A DNA stretch of 64,000 nucleotides, from positions 31,603-95,602 of the forward strand of contig CAJOEC010000005.1 in the NCBI GenBank assembly GCA_905233425.1. Direction: 5' to 3'. The stretch comes from an uncultured Prevotella sp. (lineage in GTDB: Bacteria; Bacteroidota; Bacteroidia; Bacteroidales; Bacteroidaceae). The notes under the pieces were generated by a model. That model had not been told where the DNA came from. It saw only the letters and a program-made list of their open reading frames with translations, and did not search any database. The position numbers and the translations under genes were made by a program. Below are positions 35,593-42,830 of this stretch, piece by piece (the stretch's first letter is position 1; every line of letters starts with the position of its first letter).

Positions 35593-37071
35593 CTACTCTT
35601 TACTAACAACCCATCTTCCATCCTTGCGACCACCTTCACGGATAAGGAAACCCTTTTTTTGTAAATAGGCAAGGTCACGTTTTATGGTAATATCGGACAC
35701 GTTTGTTTTTTGTGTCATCTCCTTGATGGTTATTGTATCATCCTTTTGTATCATCTGAAGTATAAGTTGCTGGCGAACTGATAGTAGTTTTGTATCATCA
35801 TTTGTATCATCGAGTGACACAAAAGAAATGTCTCCTGTTATGCTTGGGTGGTCACTGTCTTTCTGACCACCTTCTTGAGTATTTTTCTGACTACCCGTAG
35901 CGTCGCTTTTCTGACCACCAGTTGTACCACTAATTTGGTCGCCTGCTGTACCACCCATCTTCACATACCTTTCCCGCTGTATCGTAGCCATCATGCCGCC
36001 ATGTAGCTCCTCGAAGATTGGTGGCTGGAGACCCTCGTTGGAGAACTCAGTACTAATCATCTCGTAGCCGCGGCCCCAGGCCTCTATGAGTCCAGCGAGG
36101 TAGAATGCTCCGGCGATGAGCTTGTTTCTGGGCTTCGACTCATGGGCGTGTTTCAGCCCCTCCACAGTGAGGGGATGCGGCAGTGCACCCTCGTTCCAAA
36201 TAGTGATATGGTCGTTCCACACGCGCATCTGAATATAAGAGCCCATGTAATTTTTGTGGACTATGGCATTACAGAGCATCTCGCGCAGGGCCTTCTCTGG
36301 AATCTCCAAAGGCTCAATCCTGTATAATCCTTCATAGTGGATGGGCGAGACGAGGTACTTGCTTCGCAGAATCTCTATCACCCTATTGGGCATCATGATG
36401 AGAGGGCACTCCACGACGTCCTGGATGATGAGGTCGGCCACGCTACTGCCGAAACGTCCTATTTTGAAAGATGCTGTGGCACTCCACCTACAGATGTCCT
36501 TGCCGAAGAGCAACAGGGCAGCAATGGTCAGTTTGCCGTCGTCGGTGAAGAGGTGCAGCCTTTGCAACACCTGTTCCACCGAGTCTTCACTGGCTGACTC
36601 ACTCAGTCGCTTTGCCCTGATGGCCGCCCGCTTGAAGTACTCAACGGCCTGTTCGTCGATGGCATCCAACGTTGCGTGTGGCATCGCCATGGTGTCCCAT
36701 GTGATATTCATCTTCTCCATCAGAAAATCGTTGAGGGCCAGCCCGCCCAGTTCCTGTAGGGTGCTTCCCGTGCGGTAATAGTATTTTCCACGATAGGTGA
36801 GCGGCATACTGCTTTCCTTCACCGTGATACTGATGTAATCTTTGCCCTGCTCCGTCAATAGGTTGACATCGGCCACAATCCCCAGCACGTCCCTTACCTT
36901 GTTGGGGATGTCTTCCATCAGCTTCTTGGCATTGTCCACGCCGCAGACCGACCCGTCATCGTTCACGCCGATGAAAAGGATGCCGCCCTGCGCGTTAGCG
37001 AATCCGCATATCCATTTCAGATACTCGTCGCGCCAACTCTGCTTATATTCTATTTGTTGAGATTCTCCCAT
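35593..37071 (-). CDS. AlbA_2-domain regulator with winged-helix tail
   Basis: This 492-residue protein has an N-terminal AlbA_2 (Schlafen AAA_4-type, formerly divergent AAA) domain (IEYKQSWRDEYLKWICGFAN, then GGILFIGVNDDG). A GHKL-like ATP-binding helicase-associated part carries LREMLCNAIVHKNYMGSYIQ, and the C-terminus holds a DeoR-like winged helix (TIKEMTQKTNVSDITIKRDL). Between them lies a low-complexity stretch of Gly/Thr/Gln repeats (residues about 385-425). Such proteins are putative transcription regulators, with no proven targets. It is in the island between sufC and sufD. Confidence 0.8.
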   Translation of the reverse strand: MGESQQIEYKQSWRDEYLKWICGFANAQGGILFIGVNDDGSVCGVDNAKKLMEDIPNKVRDVLGIVADVNLLTEQGKDYISITVKESSMPLTYRGKYYYRTGSTLQELGGLALNDFLMEKMNITWDTMAMPHATLDAIDEQAVEYFKRAAIRAKRLSESASEDSVEQVLQRLHLFTDDGKLTIAALLLFGKDICRWSATASFKIGRFGSSVADLIIQDVVECPLIMMPNRVIEILRSKYLVSPIHYEGLYRIEPLEIPEKALREMLCNAIVHKNYMGSYIQMRVWNDHITIWNEGALPHPLTVEGLKHAHESKPRNKLIAGAFYLAGLIEAWGRGYEMISTEFSNEGLQPPIFEELHGGMMATIQRERYVKMGGTAGDQISGTTGGQKSDATGSQKNTQEGGQKDSDHPSITGDISFVSLDDTNDDTKLLSVRQQLILQMIQKDDTITIKEMTQKTNVSDITIKRDLAYLQKKGFLIREGGRKDGRWVVSKE

Positions 37072-37084
37072 TGTCTTTCGTCAT

Positions 37085-37666
37085 TCATTCTTCCCGGCTC
37101 TCGCTCGCCATCGCGTCGATGATGGTAGCTATGTCGGCCACGTCGACTGCGCAGTCGCCGTTGGAATCACAGGCCTCCTCCATATTAATCTCTACCTTGG
37201 AGAAACCGTCAAATAGCGGACGCCCGTCATTTGCAATACCTTTTGTTTCTTCAGCAACGACATAGGTTCCCGTAGGCTTTTCTCCTTTATATCCTATCAA
37301 CCATTTGTCAAGATATAGTATGCCGTCAAGCTGATTGTTGAGCCACCCCGTTCCAGAGAATGCTTCGCTTCCTATGCTCACTACGCTGCTTGGAATGGTA
37401 ATGGAAGTCAGGTTGTTACAATATTGGAAAGCGAAACTTCCTATACTGGTCACATCGTATAATTCCCCGTTATAGATAACCGTGACAGGGATGTTGACGG
37501 TGCCTGAATAAGCGTTTTGGTTCCATTCATTATAATTTCGGTGTGTCACTGTCGCTGTTCTTGCCTCCTTATCAAAATTGTAATAGATGCCATCGATATA
37601 GGCATCATACGCCCCGGCCATCGCGGGCAGGATGGCGGCGAGGAGGAGGAAAAGGATTTTCTTCAT
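37085..37666 (-). CDS. Short BspA-like leucine-rich repeat protein with dockerin-like end
   Basis: This 193-residue protein has a signal peptide (about residues 1-18, ending AGA), then one or two BspA-type leucine-rich repeats (VTSIGSFAFQYCNNLTSITI followed by PSSVVSIGSEAFSG). The C-terminus SNGDCAVDVADIATIIDAMA is like the dockerin motif seen in the PL11 lyase. It is much shorter than typical BspA proteins, with few repeats. Its signal-peptide coding region carries a 29-bp sequence that recurs at 39428-39456. Confidence 0.75.
   Translation of the reverse strand: MKKILFLLLAAILPAMAGAYDAYIDGIYYNFDKEARTATVTHRNYNEWNQNAYSGTVNIPVTVIYNGELYDVTSIGSFAFQYCNNLTSITIPSSVVSIGSEAFSGTGWLNNQLDGILYLDKWLIGYKGEKPTGTYVVAEETKGIANDGRPLFDGFSKVEINMEEACDSNGDCAVDVADIATIIDAMASESREE
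37601..37629. repeat. 29-bp direct repeat, copy 1
   Basis: GGCATCATACGCCCCGGCCA and the following nine bases recur at 39428-39456 with one mismatch. Here it codes for the MAGAYDA part of the leucine-rich protein. Confidence 0.85.
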
Positions 37667-37691
37667 TATGTGTGATGTTTTTATGGGTTAC

Positions 37692-39398
37692 TTATTCAGT
37701 TGTTTGCTTGTCTCGGACAATTATTTGCCAAACCCCTTTCACCTTTGACCGCTCGGGATTGATGTAGCCATTAGCTTTCAACCAGTCAACGGCACGGGCT
37801 ACTGTTCTTTCTGTTACTCCAAGATTATCAGCTATCTGAACATAATTAATCTTTGGGTTATTTATGATTGTTGCAATAACATCGCGAATCGTGGCAGTGG
37901 GGAATTTTGGCAATTTGGCACTTTTTGAATCGTCAGTGGCACTTTTTGGGTTATCTGTGGCACTTTTTGAATTGTTGGTGGCACTTTTTGTTCTTTCGAT
38001 GTCAGTTTTTGCGTTCTCCGATGTCAGTTTTCTGCCATCAATGTCAGTTTTTGCATCCTCAGATGTCAGTTTTCTGCCATCAATGTCAGTTTTTGTGTCC
38101 TCCGATGTCTGTTTTCTGCCATCAATGTCAGTTTTTGTGCTCTCCAATGTCTGTTTTTCGTTAATGAGCAGCCCCAGCTCTATAGCTTTCCTCTCTAACT
38201 CGTCACCACGCAGGGAACGGTATTCCGTGACCAAGAAGGCCGAGACGAGGGTGAGGTCGAACTTCGGCAGTCCGTTGCCGTTCTCTTCTAAAGCATCTTC
38301 GACTTGCAGCACGCCGCGACTGAAACGGTTGACGAAGCCAAGGACTTTCATTCCCTCGGCCACCACTAAGTTGCGGTAGTCGTTCACCCTTGGAAAATTC
38401 TCGGCATTGGCTTTCCCATAGAGGCCGCCGGGATTGAGTATCTCAATGCGGTCGTCGTACTGGTAAAACTGCACGGGGCCATTGCCAGTGTAGTCGCGAT
38501 GGCAGACGGCGTTCATCAGCAACTCGCGTGTAGCCCAGTGCGGATAGTCCACCACGTTCTCTTCCCTAAGCGAAGACACGGGGATGGGCCGGCGGTTGGC
38601 AATCGTCGTCTTTATGAAAGTGTCAAGCTCTGGCAAAATGGTGCAGAGGTTTCCCGCAAACTTGTGCTCGTTGAGAATCTCGCCCGCACGGCCTTTTCCC
38701 CTGAAGCGGACGTACTGCACGTAAGCCCCGCCGAGGAAACGCTCCACGTTTTTCCCGAAAAACAGTATTCCTGCGTAGGTAGGACAGCCAAAGCGCAGGT
38801 CATAGAACCCCAGGGCCTGTAGCTGCTCTTCCACGCTGCGCTTGTCGGCCTCCGTCACTTCGTCGGGAACGGCTTTCGGCAGATAGTAGTGCTTGAACAT
38901 CTGCAAGTCGAGGTCGCTAATGGTTGCCCCGAAGCAAGGTGTAGAGTCGAAAGTCTTTACGTTGGCGGCACGCCGTTCCAACAGCCGGTGCTCGTCATCC
39001 TCGTTGGCAATAGCCTTTCTTGGCCCCACTCTCACCCACACCCTGCCCTTGTATCTCACTGGCGGAAAGATGGCAGGCTGCACTTCAACGACAATGATGT
39101 CGCCTTCCTCCATGCTTACTTTCTCCACCACCATCGATGGCTGTGGCTGGATATTACCGTCGGTACGTATGCCCGCCAGGTTTTTCAGCAGTTCATCGGT
39201 GACGTTCACTCCTCGCACGCGTCCGTCATCATCTGCCCCAAGAATGAGATAGCCAGGCTGGCGATGGCCAGGCAGGTCGTTGGCGAAAGCACAGATGGCC
39301 TGTCCGAACTTATCGATATTCGTGGTCGAGACAGTCCGTTCTATGCGGTCGCTCTCCAAATCGTGGAGCAAAGCCCTAATATCTTCTTTGTTCAGCAT
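37692..39398 (-). CDS. AlbA_2-domain ATPase/regulator with two tandem-repeat blocks
   Basis: This 568-residue protein has an N-terminal AlbA_2 domain (about residues 10-120, GQAICAFANDLPGHRQPGYLI), an ATP-binding helicase-like part with ATRELLMNAVCHRDYTGNGP, and a C-terminal winged helix (INYVQIADNLGVTERTVARA). Between them lie repeats: four units of 14 residues (TKTDIDGRKLTSED type; DNA about 38000-38160) and three of 7 residues (KSATDNP type; about 37920-37995). It may be a transcription regulator; nothing shows its target. It is bounded by the 29-bp direct repeats. Confidence 0.78.
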   Translation of the reverse strand: MLNKEDIRALLHDLESDRIERTVSTTNIDKFGQAICAFANDLPGHRQPGYLILGADDDGRVRGVNVTDELLKNLAGIRTDGNIQPQPSMVVEKVSMEEGDIIVVEVQPAIFPPVRYKGRVWVRVGPRKAIANEDDEHRLLERRAANVKTFDSTPCFGATISDLDLQMFKHYYLPKAVPDEVTEADKRSVEEQLQALGFYDLRFGCPTYAGILFFGKNVERFLGGAYVQYVRFRGKGRAGEILNEHKFAGNLCTILPELDTFIKTTIANRRPIPVSSLREENVVDYPHWATRELLMNAVCHRDYTGNGPVQFYQYDDRIEILNPGGLYGKANAENFPRVNDYRNLVVAEGMKVLGFVNRFSRGVLQVEDALEENGNGLPKFDLTLVSAFLVTEYRSLRGDELERKAIELGLLINEKQTLESTKTDIDGRKQTSEDTKTDIDGRKLTSEDAKTDIDGRKLTSENAKTDIERTKSATNNSKSATDNPKSATDDSKSAKLPKFPTATIRDVIATIINNPKINYVQIADNLGVTERTVARAVDWLKANGYINPERSKVKGVWQIIVRDKQTTE

Positions 39399-39427
39399 AA
39401 ATTGAAGTTGTTCATTGTTTGAATTTT

Positions 39428-39456
39428 GGCATCATACGCCCCGGCCATCGTGGGCA
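39428..39456. repeat. 29-bp direct repeat, copy 2, remnant of a second leader
   Basis: On the minus strand it encodes LPTMAGAYDA, like ILPAMAGAYDA in the leucine-rich protein, but no start codon or gene body follows. It marks the upstream edge of a 1.83-kb unit holding the AlbA_2 gene. Confidence 0.75.
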
Positions 39457-39532
39457 AATCTGCTTTATTTCGTGTGTTGTCATTTTATTCCGCCGCAAAA
39501 ATACACTATTTTCACCGTATCTCCAAATTATA

Positions 39533-40831
39533 TCACTGATAAAACAGTGGCAATCCGTTTTCTGATAGTTTTTTTATTCGTGAGCGAATCGCACCCTCAT
39601 TGCGTTTGAAAAACTGCGAAAGCTCCTTTACGTTCTTTCCTTCGGAACAGAGTGCCAACAATTGTTCATCGTCTTCCCTTCGCCAAGGTTTATAGGCATT
39701 TGCATATTCCTTTCTTTTGTCATCCAGCGTATAAGCCTTTTCTTTCGGAGACTCCTTCCTCAGAAACAAAGAAGCGTCAAGGGAGCGGGATTGACAAAGA
39801 AAGCCCACAATAGAATTATTGTTTGAGACAATATCATCAATTCTTTCCAACGGAATGACATAAAGCAGTTCCGGGTTGCATGGTTCGCCACCGACACCAA
39901 TAATGACGGTTACAGGCATTTTGCGAGATGCAGAGAATGTCTTGTAATTACCCAGTTTCTGGGAACTAAATATATCCTTGCTCAAATCTCTGTCCAACTT
40001 CTCCCTCCATTTACATTCTATTGCAAACTCTTTTTCATTATAGCGGAATACGAAGTCGGGATTGCTATTATTCTCTGGCTGTATCATCCCATACGACTTG
40101 TCACCTTGCCATTCTTGCAAGATAAGTGACCCGCCTTCACGAATATCAAACAAAGACAGGACATAGTCTTCAAATTCACGTCCTTTCAACAGCTCTTCCG
40201 ATTGAGTCATAGAGTGGATACGAGCATAAATGGCAGCGTATGATCTTTGTAATTGTTTGTGAATGGCATGGATGCCCATGTCTTCATAATACATCCGTAG
40301 CAGCACCTTGTCTTGCCCTACTGTCCATCGTTCATGCCGTGTTTCAGGCTCAGCAGCCATAGTTCCAATTCCTTCACCAATTAGTTTTTCAACATTATCC
40401 CTTCCAGCCAATAGAGAGAAAACACTACCGTTTCTATTTACATAACCACAAACAATATATTGGCATAATGACATTACATATTCATTCCTCAACCTTGGCG
40501 TAGCCCCTTTCCCCCATGGCTCATCACGTCTAAGCACTACTATAAGCAATCTGTTTTCTTTTAATGCCCTCTCAATTTGGATGTTGTTCACATCCGTAAA
40601 GCGGTTCATGACAAACAATACCGTTGGAACCTTTGTAACCAACAAGGCTTTCAATACCTCTGACTCCATAACCGTAGAATTGAAACAGGCAATGCAATCC
40701 CTTTCCGTAAGGCTGTCCGTCCATTGGAAAACAAAATCGTATAGCCCTATCGGAGTCATCTTTGAACAGAGGAAGAGTGTCTTTTCCCTGCTAAAAAGGT
40801 CTTTGTTGCCTTTGGCCTCAACTATCTGCAT
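39533..40831 (-). CDS. SLOG-like / SANT-Myb-like / PD-(D/E)XK nuclease-like protein
   Basis: This 432-residue protein has no signal peptide. Residues 1-165 resemble the DprA/SLOG nucleotide-binding fold (LLIVVLRRDEPWGKG, later YIVCGYVNRNGSVFSLL). About 168-210 is a Myb/SANT-like helix bundle (ERWTVGQDKVLLRMYYEDMG). About 218-330 has a restriction-endonuclease-like core with NPDFVFRYNEKEFAIECKWR (Asp, then Glu-Cys-Lys). The C-terminus (about 390-432) is a second SANT-like helix set (KPWRREDDEQLLAL). Possibly a nuclease gated by a nucleotide signal. The gene is A/T-rich and sits between sufC and sufD. Function is unproven. Confidence 0.65.
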   Translation of the reverse strand: MQIVEAKGNKDLFSREKTLFLCSKMTPIGLYDFVFQWTDSLTERDCIACFNSTVMESEVLKALLVTKVPTVLFVMNRFTDVNNIQIERALKENRLLIVVLRRDEPWGKGATPRLRNEYVMSLCQYIVCGYVNRNGSVFSLLAGRDNVEKLIGEGIGTMAAEPETRHERWTVGQDKVLLRMYYEDMGIHAIHKQLQRSYAAIYARIHSMTQSEELLKGREFEDYVLSLFDIREGGSLILQEWQGDKSYGMIQPENNSNPDFVFRYNEKEFAIECKWREKLDRDLSKDIFSSQKLGNYKTFSASRKMPVTVIIGVGGEPCNPELLYVIPLERIDDIVSNNNSIVGFLCQSRSLDASLFLRKESPKEKAYTLDDKRKEYANAYKPWRREDDEQLLALCSEGKNVKELSQFFKRNEGAIRSRIKKLSENGLPLFYQ

Positions 40832-40879
40832 CTTTGGTTATCGAGAGATTCTTCTTGTCTGCCAGCGACCTCGTTCTTC

Positions 40880-41623
40880 CTACAATTCCTTCACCCAGTC
40901 GTAACCGTGCTCCTGAATCTCCTTGGCCAGCTCCGGCCCGGCGGTCTTGACGATTCGGCCTTGGTATAGGATGTGGACGAACTGCGGGCGGATCATTTCG
41001 AGCAGACGGTCGTAGTGGGTGATGACGATGCACGACGTGTCGGGGCGCATCAGTTTGTTCACGCCCTCGGCCACTATGCGCATGGCGTCGACATCGAGTC
41101 CTGAGTCGGTCTCGTCGAGTATGGCGAGGGTAGGCTCGAGCATGGCCATCTGGAATATCTCGTTGCGTTTCTTCTCGCCACCGCTGAATCCCTCGTTCAC
41201 CGAGCGTCCGGCCAGCTTCTTGTCGAGTTCCACAATCTTGCGCTTCTCACGCATCAAGTTGGCAAACTCTCCGGGCTTCATGGGTTCGAGGCCCTTGGCC
41301 TTGCGCCGCTCGTTGATGGCGGCCTTCATGAAATTGGTCATCGACACGCCGGGAATCTCCACGGGGTACTGGAACGAGAGGAACAGCCCCTCGTGTGCCC
41401 TTTCCTCGGGCTTCATTGCCAGAAGGTCCTTGCCGTTGAAACGGGCCTCGCCCTCGGTGACCTCGTAGAGCGGATTGCCCACAAGCACAGCGCTCAGCGT
41501 GCTCTTTCCCGAGCCATTGGGACCCATGATGGCGTGGGTCTCGCCTTCTTTTATTGTCAGGTCGATGCCTTTCAGTATCTCTTTGTCGCCGATGCGGGCG
41601 TGCAGATTGCGTACTTCTAACAT
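40880..41623 (-). CDS. sufC: Fe-S cluster assembly ATPase SufC
   Basis: This 247-residue ABC-type ATPase drives the SufBCD complex. Walker A is MGPNGSGKST, the signature region is NEGFSGGEKKRNE, and Walker B is LAILDETDSGLD, all in SufC form, with normal length. It follows manA by 45 bases. The gene 48 bases downstream is the SLOG/nuclease-like protein instead of sufD, so the usual sufB-sufC-sufD order is broken on both sides. Confidence 0.95.
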   Translation of the reverse strand: MLEVRNLHARIGDKEILKGIDLTIKEGETHAIMGPNGSGKSTLSAVLVGNPLYEVTEGEARFNGKDLLAMKPEERAHEGLFLSFQYPVEIPGVSMTNFMKAAINERRKAKGLEPMKPGEFANLMREKRKIVELDKKLAGRSVNEGFSGGEKKRNEIFQMAMLEPTLAILDETDSGLDVDAMRIVAEGVNKLMRPDTSCIVITHYDRLLEMIRPQFVHILYQGRIVKTAGPELAKEIQEHGYDWVKEL

Positions 41624-41668
41624 AAAGTTTTCCTGTGATTATTTGGGTCTTGTTATGAGGGGTTGGGA

Positions 41669-42667
41669 TTAGACGTAAGCCTCGATGAACCTTGCTTGTC
41701 CCCGAACTGTTATCTCCCTTGCGGTGGCGGCCACAAGCACCGTCTCGCCGGCGTTTAACGATGTCTGCTCATCGCCGGTGTCGAGAGTGGCGCTACCTTC
41801 AAGGCCCATGAGAATGACGAAGGAGTCGAGCTCTGAATAGTCGAGGAGCATGGGGCGGTCGAGGTCGTAGACGGCGACGGTGAACTGCTGACAGGCGACA
41901 ATCTGCCGCCGCTCGTTCTTCCCCCGCCCATAGTTAGTGCGGTAGTCATCGAGAACTGTGTAGTCTATGCTCTCGGAAGCCTCCTTGGTGTGCAGCTGAC
42001 GCAGGTTGCCGTCCTTGTCGCGGCGGTTAAAGTCGTAGATGCGGTAGGTCACGTCGCTCGTCTGCTGTATCTCGGCCACGAAGCACCCCGCGCCGATGCT
42101 GTGCACTCGTCCTGCGGGAATGAAGAAGGCGTCACCGTCGTGCACCTCATAGCGGGCAAGCGCGCCGGTGATGGTATGGTTGGCCACCATCTGCTCGTAC
42201 TGCTGCGGCGTGATGGCTTTTTTCAGTCCGCAGTAGAGCATGGGGGGCACCGTTCCCGTCATGTCTCCATCGGGCGGGGTTGTTGCGCTTCCGCCTAAGC
42301 AATACCACATCTCGGTCTTGCCGTGGTGGTAGCCGTGGCGGCGTGCCACCTCGTCGTCGGGGTGCACCTGTATTGAAAGGTCGTGGGTGGCATCGATGAA
42401 TTTCACAAGCAGGGGAAATTCATTGCCGAAACGCTCATAGTTCGATTGTCCTACGAGAAGTCCTTTCTGCTGCATCATCAGTTCGCTGAGACTTCTGCCC
42501 TTTAGCGGCCCTTCGGCCACCACGCTGACGCTGCCGTCCACACCCGATATCTCCCAGCTCTCACCGATATTCTCAAGGTTTGTGTCAAGGTGTTTGAAAG
42601 CCGCTATCTTGCTTCCGCCCCACAATGTTTGCTTCAGCAGCGGCTCGAATTTTATCATTTCTGTCAT
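41669..42667 (-). CDS. manA: Mannose-6-phosphate isomerase, class I
   Basis: This 332-residue cupin-fold zinc enzyme interconverts fructose 6-phosphate and mannose 6-phosphate. The zinc ligands are seen in LSIQVHPDDEVARRHGYHHGKTE (Gln, His, Glu), and DAFFIPAGRVHSIGAGC gives the later histidine. The short form of about 330 residues is the common Bacteroidetes one. It has its own promoter, divergent from dxs. Confidence 0.9.
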   Translation of the reverse strand: MTEMIKFEPLLKQTLWGGSKIAAFKHLDTNLENIGESWEISGVDGSVSVVAEGPLKGRSLSELMMQQKGLLVGQSNYERFGNEFPLLVKFIDATHDLSIQVHPDDEVARRHGYHHGKTEMWYCLGGSATTPPDGDMTGTVPPMLYCGLKKAITPQQYEQMVANHTITGALARYEVHDGDAFFIPAGRVHSIGAGCFVAEIQQTSDVTYRIYDFNRRDKDGNLRQLHTKEASESIDYTVLDDYRTNYGRGKNERRQIVACQQFTVAVYDLDRPMLLDYSELDSFVILMGLEGSATLDTGDEQTSLNAGETVLVAATAREITVRGQARFIEAYV

Positions 42668-42713
42668 TTCGTTCTGTCTGAATGTTCTATATCACAAATT
42701 GCAATAGAGGTTG

Positions 42714-42721
42714 CAAAGGTA
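42714..42721 (-). promoter_or_regulatory. -7 promoter box for manA-sufC
   Basis: Minus-strand TACCTTTG lies 46 bases before the manA start and is divergent from the dxs promoter. Confidence 0.55.
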
Positions 42722-42771
42722 AGCCATTTTTTGCAAACAGCCAAGGAAAAAGCAAAAAAAGGGTGTTTCTT

Positions 42772-42802
42772 TTTGCTATGTGCACAAATTATATTAACTT
42801 TG
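42772..42802 (+). promoter_or_regulatory. Promoter of dxs
   Basis: TTTG (42772-42775), 19 bases, TAACTTTG (42795-42802), 28 bases before the GTG start. Confidence 0.65.
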
Positions 42803-42830
42803 CACCCCAAATAGCATATAATTAACAATT

